From NCBI GenBank assembly GCA_039621445.1, contig CP154955.1:36311123-36375122 (forward strand): a stretch of 64,000 bases of DNA, in the 5' to 3' direction. Both the position numbers and the translations under genes were made by a program. Of this stretch, positions 58,001 to 64,000 are shown in pieces. The stretch's first letter is position 1; the number at the start of each line of letters is the position of its first letter. The notes beneath the pieces were generated by a model. The model searched no databases. It was not told where the DNA came from and worked only from the letters and a program-made list of their open reading frames with translations. This DNA comes from Euglena gracilis (taxonomy: Eukaryota; Euglenida; Euglenophyceae; Euglenales).

Positions 58001-59052
58001 TCTTTACAAAGTATTTTTATTTGGGGCTTTTGTCAGTTTTATTTTTTTGTACCCGGCTTGAACCCTCCTCTTGGGGGTTGAGGAGGTCCCCGGCTCCCCC
58101 TCGGCCCGGAGGGCCAAAAACATCAAGCTTTTTCCTTCGGCGCTTTGTGTTTCCAAAATGGCAAATATCAGAATTTTCATCTTGTGCCTGATGATGGGGC
58201 TTTTGGCAATCTTTCATGGACTTTATTCACTGTCCCGGCGCTTCATGCAGTCGGAGGTGGGGGCGGACAGGCTTCTTTTCAAGAAAGTTTACCCCCCAGA
58301 TTGGTCAAGCAAAAATCCAAAAATAAGTTCCCCCCCAAAACAAGGCACCTTTAAGGTTCCAGCAACAAACCCCCAAAAAGCCCCGGGCCTTTTTCTGAAG
58401 GGGGTGAACAGCCTCAGGCCAGTTTGAAAAAAGGTTGCTGGATGCCCCCGGGAGGCCCGACCGGACAATAAGGGGGGGGGGACAATAAGGGGGTACCAAA
58501 GGAATTTCATTGGCCGGGCCAAAAAAACCCCGTCGGCCAGGGCCCAGGGACAATAAGGGGGGGACAATAAGGGGGGGGGGTCAGCCAATTGGGAAGGTCA
58601 GTCGGCCAGTGGTCAAGGTACGGGGGTAGGGTATTCAGTGAAGGGGGGGAGGGTGATGGTCCTGGACCCCCTCCCAGGGTGGGTGGGTGCTTGGGAGGCA
58701 AATTTGAACCCCCCCCCTCCAGGCTTCTTTTCAACAACCTGGGGAGGGGCCTGGGGTTCCATGTTCAATGGGGTTGCTGCCCATCGCAGGCACCACCCCC
58801 CGGTCAGTTTTTCTTTGGGTCCTGGTGCTTACCGACCAAGTCGGTTTCCCTTGAAAATGGCCCCCGCTGCCGGGGGTGCCAACCCCCCCCCCCCCAGTCC
58901 CCCCGAAGGCTCCGCAGTCCATTCGCACGCCCCCCCCCTGCCCACCGCCAGCGCATCCTGGACAGCCTCTTCGTGGAGGCCCTCAAGGCTCTGCCGCCGC
59001 TCCAGTTCCTGCTCGTGGCCGCCATCGCCGCCCAGACCGAGGCCAACCGGAG
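43500..59052 (+). CDS. ORC1: ORC1 (ORC1/CDC6 AAA+ family)
   Basis: Largest subunit of the origin recognition complex, an ATPase that helps load MCM on origins. Exons: 43500-43631, 46669-46711, 46842-46876, 46972-47107, 47345-47466, 47655-47756 (or to 47761), about 50243-50312, about 50680-50725, 55453-55552, 55963-56097, 56970-57081, 57580-57710 and 58952-59052. Motifs in order: VVGREQEKSEI (N-linker), SGIVGSGKT (Walker A), FVSINALRD, LLLFVDEVDFLL (Walker B), LLYNLFQWP, VLAVSNELAL (sensor 1), SRAGHKRVQFNAYT (ORC1-type), GDARKALQIC (sensor 2), then a winged-helix segment PPLQFLLVAAIAAQTEAN. The order SR.G..R..F..YT favours ORC1 over CDC6. No BAH domain was recognised upstream. The 3' end after 59052 is not resolved. 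The donor after 55552 is AT and the acceptor before 50680 is not canonical. Confidence 0.88.
47762..50242. other. ORC1 intron after the Walker A exon
   Basis: About 2.5 kb. It holds TA repeats at 48977-49008, C tracts at 49569 and 50101, GCGCAA words near 47857 and 48828-48865, and a + strand frame at 49794-49977 (VKQRLERECKLEIGVAYVS) that looks natural but has no recognisable family or matching splice context. Confidence 0.45.
51313..51440. repeat. CTTCTAATTGGG element (family R10)
   Basis: A C tract, CCAATTAGAAGCCCCCC on the left and GGGGGCTTCTAATTGGG on the right form inverted ends. CTTCGGCGCTTCGCGCCGGG follows at 51423-51442. Related words are at 52628-52655. Confidence 0.6.
51603..52490. 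mobile_element. CACGAATAAT-array foldback element
   Basis: Inverted ends: GATCTACAGGGATTCCCTC at 51603 and the complement of GATCGCAGGGTTTCCCTCCC ending at about 52490, each continuing into ATTCGTGG. Just inside both ends are tandem CACGAATAAT arrays (51632-51722 and 52376-52445), in the same orientation on the + strand. The centre includes a run of GGCCAAAA words at 52100-52310. It lies in the ORC1 intron 50726-55452. Confidence 0.75.
52555..52690. repeat. Foldback with CCCCCTCATCAACTGAA ends
   Basis: A perfect 17-base inverted pair: CCCCCTCATCAACTGAA at 52585-52601 and TTCAGTTGATGAGGGGG at 52664-52680. Between them are TTTCTATTTGGG, TTATTTGGG and CTTCTAATTG words with G tracts. Confidence 0.75.
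53225..53660. repeat. C/G-tract repeat with CGGCGCTT hairpins
   Basis: Alternating C and G tracts (53278-53320, 53519-53545, 53617-53650) around CCCGGCGCTTTGCGGGG near 53365 and CCGGCGCTTTATGCCGG near 53485. It has the architecture of the other G-tract families, but no second copy is in the window. Confidence 0.5.
54716..54943 (+). pseudogene. Coding-like segment in an ORC1 intron, unidentified
   Basis: An open frame of about 75 residues with natural composition (TTRFFPHDVDWTQFARAEAA, then FGDCPQMLKRRIS, then SFVSVNIYPTDVFFKW) between ORC1 exons 50725 and 55453. Its A+T-rich third positions differ from the adjacent ORC1 exons. It could be a fragment of another gene, a degraded element, or an alternative exon. 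No family is recognised. Confidence 0.3.
56245..56616 (+). mobile_element. TTTATATTTGGG element (family R5), single-copy region
   Basis: Ends CCAAATATAAAGCCCCCC (left) and GGGGCTTTATATTTGGG (right), with the shared core (GATTTCAAGACCCTCAG, AATCAAACTTTTT, TTGTGTACCTCCTATTTT, AATGGAGCATTTCTG, TGTATCCACCC, CTGAATGACACCAGCGTC). It shows that R5 is dispersed and not merely duplicated with the block. It lies in the ORC1 intron 56098-56969. Confidence 0.8.
58440..58600. repeat. GGACAATAAGGGG element (family R11)
   Basis: GGACAATAAGGGGG occurs four times in two pairs (58463-58497 and 58548-58580) around CCGGGCCAAAAAAACC. It lies in the last recognised ORC1 intron (57711-58951). Confidence 0.6.
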
Positions 59053-60162
59053 GTCCCCCCCCCCCCGCCGCACGCTCCCTGGGGACTGGGGTGCATCCCG
59101 ACCGTGCAGTCGCTGCCAGGGCAGAGGGGACACACCCAACCATTTCCCAATGAAAATGAGAACGGTGAAAATTCATAAAAGCGTTCTCCATTGGGTTTCC
59201 ATCGAATTGTTCGTTTCGCATTTGTTCCAAAACCATATTATATTTAGTTTTTTTATTTCATTTCATTTGTTTTTTGGTGATTCGAAAGTGGCCTTGAGAT
59301 GTGTTACCCCAAATTGTGTCCTCGCTGAAGAAGCCTCCGACAGCCCTGCTGATTCTCTGCAGGGCAGGAGGGGCTGACGGCCTCAGCCTTGCGGACCCAG
59401 CAAGAAGGGAGGCACACCTTTATCCTTTCATTCCGTTGTTCATGTTCATGTTCCATTCCATGTTTTTATCTTCCTCTTCTCTCATTTATATACCCAATTA
59501 TTGTGTAAGGCGTGTCCAACTCTGGGGGGGATGATTGCCTGGTTTTTTCGGAGTGACTGACTGGTTTTTGGCTCTGGACCCCCCGGGGTGCAAAAGTGGC
59601 CACTAGGCGCCAAAATATTTTTGGAGGGGTTTATTTGGCTTTGGTCTTGAGCCATCTTGACCTGAGTGTCCAGATTGACCGACCCCCTCTCAGGGAGGGG
59701 GAGTAGGAAGTGGGTGACTGGTATTTGAAAACTGACTGGTCTTTGAAGTTGAAAGTGGCCCCCATGAGGGGTTCAGTTAGCAACGGTATGATGATCAGTG
59801 TCTTGGGAGGGGACAGTATTTAGGGCTACCGGTCAATCTTTCAGTTCCCATCAGTTGCATTTCTAGGCAGTCACTGCAGCCGACTTTGCAAGAAACTGGA
59901 TAACCAAGGACAAAAATGTAACCCCCAACATCGGATATGCACGGAATTCCTCCATTGATGATTGCCGACAATCTGAATTCAAATTTCTTTTTTTTTTCTG
60001 CATTGAGTATTCTTGTGGATCGTTTTTGTGGTACAAGCAGGCTGAAAGCAGTCTCCGTTCCCTGCTCTCATTCCAAGTGGGTTTCTTCCACTCTAACTTT
60101 TGCGGAAAAGATGCACATAGTTTGATTCAGATGGCGCAAAAGTGCGCTTCGATGCGTTTCAG
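59053..60162. other. Region between the last ORC1 exon and gene Y
   Basis: A possible further ORC1 exon starts at 59363 (RAGGADGLSLADPARR, phase-compatible) but has no clear donor. A family R4 repeat spans 59520-59780. A frame at about 59867-59990 (FARNWITKDKNVTPNIGYAR) reads like protein but could not be joined to either gene. Confidence 0.4.
59520..59780. repeat. TGACTGACTGG repeat (family R4), single-copy region
   Basis: Contains GAGTGACTGACTGGTTTTTG, GGCCACTAGGCGCC and the closing GGGTTCAGTTAGCAAC, parallel to 7008-7327 and 9285-9600. Confidence 0.7.
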
Positions 60163-63010
60163 AAGTCGTGACCCGCTTCCTGGGGTACGTTGGGGATGTG
60201 GACTTCCGGATGCCCCCTGGCGTCGAACCGTATGCTGCTGCCTCAGGAGCCTGTGTTCGTCTTGTGTGGTGCAATCATCGGTATCGTTGCTTTTGGCAAT
60301 TCTGCTTTTGGTTTCACCCAGGGAAGGCATGGCGGGAGGGACAACGTTCGAGGACTTGAGGCGTGATCTCCAGCGCGACCTTTGCGAGGCCCAGATCCTT
60401 GCTATGATTGCCGGTGTGCCTACACTGTGGCTGCTGCACGGTTTGCCAGCACTGTGAACAAACACAATGCACACTGCTATGGGAAATGGACCCTTCTTCT
60501 GCCTTTTCATTTTATTTCTCACTACCTCTGTTCTTTCTTTTTTCTTTTTCCATCTTTGAGGTTGCATAGAGAAGTTGTTTTCCTCATGCATTATCCATGC
60601 CGCCCAACCAGGGTATGTTTTTTTTGCTGATGGTGTGCGGTCCGCGGCGATGGGGTTCTCAGCCTCCCTTGACCTACAGACCTGGCGTCGATGTCGCTGA
60701 TCCACTTGGACCTGGGCGGCGGCCGGTGGGTGACGGGCCGCAGCACAGTGCTGCTGAACATGGATCTGGACGAGGTCAAGTGGCTGGCGGGGAGGGACAA
60801 AGGTTGGCCCTTCCAGGACTTCCAAATTAGGAGGCGCCACGCTGCACCTCTCCCCTTTCCCCATCATTTCCCGGTGCAGAACCCGCGAAAAGGCCTGACC
60901 GTGGCTTTTCCGGGCCTTAGCGCCATTCCCCACCATTTCTAAGGGGTTTTAGCTCCGTTGGTTTCGGTAAAGGGAAAGGGGCTCTTCCTCAACCCACAGA
61001 AACGCCGCAGTTCCGAACCCAATGCCTCCGCCTTTGCAGGGCTGAAGGGGGGCCGCGGCTTCAACGCCATCTTCGACCCGCGTGGAGGGTGACCCCCCCC
61101 CACGCAGCTTGCCCCCAGCCGACGACCTCCTGCACCTGTACACCCCCAAATTGGGGCTGCCGGTGGCTTCTCAGCCACCGTCCTCCCCCCCACCAGGCTC
61201 CTGCTTAAGGGCTCGCAGCACCCCCCCTGCTTGGGGGGGGGGGCTGGTTAGTGGAATTTTTTTGCCCCCAAAACAGGCCTAAAATGCCCATTTTTGACAA
61301 TTCTTGGGATTGTGCAACAAATCAGTGAAAAAAACACACTAAAAACCCCATTTCCACCTCATTGCGCAACGCTTCTCCCCGGGGGGGGTCCAGGCAGGGG
61401 CATTTTCCCAGGCGCAGTAAAATAGCAACGCAGTGGGGTCTTTTAAGCAAGAGCCTCTCCCCTCCCCCCCACGACGAACCACCACCGAGCCACGAAACCA
61501 ACATCGCGAACCTTACCTGTACAGCCATGGAAGAGGAGGGCATCGCCGCCATCCCTCGCAAGTCTTTTGTTCAAAGTTGCCAGTGCCCAGCCACGAGAAG
61601 CAGCGTCTCCCATTTGCTCCACCCAGTTCCATCCCTGTCCTCAAACGAGCAACCTCCCAGAGGGTTTCTTTTGTCCAGGAGAAGACAGGAATGGGGTGGA
61701 GGATGTGACTCGCCCCTCAACAACCCCACCAAAAAAATATTATTTATCATTACCATTGCACATGTCACCATCCTGCTTCACAAAGGGACCTGGCATCCAA
61801 ACGCACAATGGCTGGTGTGAAGTGGAATGGTAAAAGTGGGTGCAGGTGGTCTCAAAGCCCACCCAAAGGCAGGGTAAGCAAAGCCCCTAAAGGGTTGAAT
61901 TCTGTCCGCTGGAGCAAACACCTGTGAAATGATTTGACTGGATGTGACTGGGTCTGGGGTTCTGGATGACCACAGGTGTCTGAGCTCAGGTGGGGGGCGG
62001 CGGCCACACAGAAAGCTAATTCACCCTCGGTGGACGACACATCCCCCCCCCTGGGAGATGCCCTCTCGAGTCAAAAGGTGGATTCAGAACATACGGTGCA
62101 GAGTTCCCCATCTACAGTGCTCAGAATGAAGGATGAGATGGATGCAGAGACTTAGGCGGCCAAGCTCGCACTTAAGGTTTTGATTTTTAGCTTGCGCTTT
62201 TGCGCAAATTTCCAATCTTTTTGAAACCCGGCGGTAAAACCCACCCTTTTGACCCTCTGGTTCCCCGGAGGCCCTCCACAGTGGCGTGTACATCATTTGC
62301 CGATGTTGAGACCTGGGGAACAAGCCCAAATTTGGTGTTTTCCAGCCTGTTTTCCAGCCTGACCATTTTGAAAAAGGTTCAAAACCCTGGGTTTGAACAC
62401 CGGGACACGTGAATTTTCCCCAAAAAAGTGCCAAAGCCCCCGTTGTGAGTCCCTCGTTTTTGAAGCCTTGACTGTGTTCCCCAGATGGTGCTACACAGGC
62501 TTGGTGTATTTTTTTTGGCCCTTTTTGTTGCTTTTTGGGGCTCTGCGGTATGTCTGTGAAGGGCTGCCTGCTGAGGCGTCCAGAGGGGGGTGGACTCTAC
62601 ACACACGTTGTGAAAAGTTGGAAAAAACGGCATGTCACAGAGTTGTGATCCCTGGGTGCTTGAAGCGTGAGGAGCGGTACAGCGGGAACCACCCAGGTGG
62701 GGGGGGGGGGGTTGGGGGGCTGGGTGAGAAAAGGGGGGTGACGAGCTTCTTTAACACACCTTTTCGACGCCTAAAACTGTGACCTCGGCTCTTATTCCAA
62801 GGGTTCATCTGGTACCTGTTCTTTTCCACACAGGAATTTTTCGGCTTTCAAAAGTCGGCCAAAAAGAAGGGCCCCTCAGGCATGCTTAAGTACGTGGGAA
62901 GAACCTCCGGCAATGGCATTTGGGTTTACAACGCATGGGACAAGACACGTCTGGATGTGAAGAAGTTGGTGGTTGCTTTCACACACCAGGGGGTTGGCTT
63001 CCTGTCCCAG
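60163..63010 (+). CDS. Unidentified multi-exon gene Y
   Basis: Exons with continuous phases: 60163-60227 (VTRFLGYVGDVDFRMPPGVE), 60322-60413 (GMAGGTTFEDLRRDLQRDL), 60680-60802 (LDLGGGRWVTGRSTVLLNMD) and 61040-61088 (KGGRGFNAIFDPRG). A further exon, 62834-63010 (KGPSGMLKYVGRTSGNGIW), is open for 59 codons and followed by a GC donor (CAG/GCAAGG), but its link to the first four is not proven. GC-rich third positions in the first four exons match the other genes. No family is recognised. The ATG in the second exon (60328) could be the start, but the first exon joins it in frame. A short MEEEGIAAIPRK exon near 61525 may belong here. Confidence 0.45.
62150..62420 (-). pseudogene. Second copy of the dispersed coding-like segment
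   Basis: Diverged relative of 17457-17760, sharing GGCGGCCAAGCTCGCAC at the start and the peptide pattern QKGGFYRRV on the minus strand. It lies between putative gene Y exons. Confidence 0.35.
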
Positions 63011-63133
63011 GCAAGGCTTCCCTCCACCTTGGCCCTGTCCGCTCTGGTGATGAGATGCTTCTAGGACTGCTCTCTCCACTCGCAGTGATAAAAATAAGAA
63101 ATTAAAAATGGATAACTGTTGCCTCACAGCGCA

Positions 63134-63500
63134 ATGGGCAGGCTCATGAAGAATAGAAATTTCAGGGTTATATTGCGCCAAAGCGCAATAGAAATACATT
63201 TTTTAGAATTGCCAAAGCAGCGTGGCTCTTGCGCCGACGCGCAATGTTGACCCATTTTAAGGCAACGTGACTGAGAGCAGGCTTCCGTCACCCTGCTGCA
63301 GTTTGTGCTCTATCCCCTCTGGTGTTGATACTCTACCAGGGCCATTGTCTCCCGTCGTTGTGAGATAAGTTTCAAGCAGTTATATTGCGTGTCGGTGCAA
63401 GAGCCACGCTGCTTTTGCAATTTTAAAAAATGCATTTCTATTGCGCTTTGGCGCAATATAGCTCTTAAATTTCTATTCTTCGTAAGCCTACCCCTGCCTG
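63134..63500. mobile_element. Palindromic foldback with TTGCGCCAAAGCGCAA word
   Basis: Arms of about 115 bases (63134-63246 and 63385-63500) are inverted copies with a 138-base loop. Shared landmarks: GAAGAATAGAAATTT, ATATTGCGCCAAAGCGCAAT, GCAGCGTGGCTCTTGC. It is immediately followed by a second palindrome. Confidence 0.85.
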
Positions 63501-63513
63501 TGGCACAATGGAA

Positions 63514-63740
63514 ACGCATGTTGACACATATGCTGTCATTGTTGTGCAAGTGCGGCAGTGGTTACCCACATGCTGAATTGCAAAAATTAAAAAATTTGCG
63601 CCAAAGCACAAAGCGCTTTTTTTCATTAAAAAATAAAACGCTTTGCGCTTGCGCAATTTTTTAAGGTTTTTTGCAATTCAACATGTGGGTAACCACTGCC
63701 GCACTTGCACAACAATAACAACATATGTGTCAACATGCGT
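63514..63740. mobile_element. Near-perfect palindrome, about 100-base arms
   Basis: The left arm starts ACGCATGTTGACACATATG and the right arm ends with its complement at 63740. Both hold GTGCAAGTGCGGCAGTGG, TTACCCACATG and GAATTGCAAAAA. The loop is only about 15 A/T-rich bases. It could extrude a cruciform or fold as RNA. Confidence 0.88.
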
Positions 63741-63759
63741 TATCGTTGCGCCAAAGCGC

Positions 63760-64000
63760 AATTGCGCAGTGGAGTCCCCTCGTTTCATCACCCGGCGCTT
63801 TGTGTTCATGCACATGCACACTGGGCCCTGGGAGCGCTGTGCCCGTAGACTGTGGAGTTCCAAGTCGTTGGTTTCGTCCCCAGGCCCGGGGGGGGGGGGG
63901 GGGGTGCAGGGAGCCACTAATGCGGGCCGTCTCGAGTCTCAGGCTTCGGTGTCCGAAAACAGAAAAAAAAAATTGGCGTTGCGCGTCGGCGCAAATTTAC
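63760..64000. repeat. Diverged relative of the region around the first ORC1 exon
   Basis: GCGCA(A/G)TGGAGTCCC, then TTCATGC, then GCTGTGCCCG(C/T)AG and TTC(A/C)(A/G)AGTCGTT match 18128-18235. The match runs beyond the exon boundary, so it is a repeat or a paralogous gene fragment that continues off the window. Confidence 0.5.

Noticed and set aside
1-64000. tRNA, rRNA, organelle, viral or bacterial genes
   Set aside because: No cloverleaf with a GTTCRANNC arm, no rRNA core sequence and no viral or bacterial gene organisation was recognised on either strand.

Overview
The window looks like nuclear DNA of an intron-rich unicellular eukaryote (an alga or other protist). I could not fix the lineage. 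Short, GC-rich exons of 30-330 bases are bounded by GT-AG (some GC-AG) introns and scattered through long introns filled with homopolymers, microsatellites and short foldback repeats. No bacterial, viral, rRNA or tRNA signal was seen. Exon models were built by hand from reading frame, splice dinucleotides, phase continuity and similarity to known families. They are strong where a family is recognised and tentative elsewhere.

The dominant fact is that bases 1-22044 reappear almost unchanged at 25307-47343. A 13-base run of N (22045-22057) closes the first copy in the middle of an ORC1 intron, and the sequence restarts in the middle of a PIGQ gene. The simplest reading is two haplotypes of one locus placed end to end by the assembler, although a real 25.3-kb tandem duplication is not excluded. 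The underlying gene order is PIGQ, SET-domain gene, ORC1, unknown gene Y, all on the + strand.

Copy A (1-22044) holds PIGQ (5' part off the window), the complete SET gene and the first four exons of ORC1. The stretch 22058-25306 is found only once and carries upstream PIGQ exons plus repeats. Copy B (25307-47343) repeats PIGQ, SET and the start of ORC1. From 47343 on, ORC1 continues alone to about 59052. Gene Y follows at 60163-63010, and the window ends in two large palindromes.

The recognised genes do unrelated housekeeping jobs: GPI-anchor synthesis (PIGQ), protein lysine methylation (SET) and replication-origin recognition (ORC1). They share no evident pathway. The unusual content is the intronic repeat landscape. 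At least ten sequence-distinct families share one build, with inverted ends closed by C/G homopolymer tracts around a family-specific short word. A larger TIR composite of about 1.4 kb is present in inverted orientation in a SET intron and an ORC1 intron.
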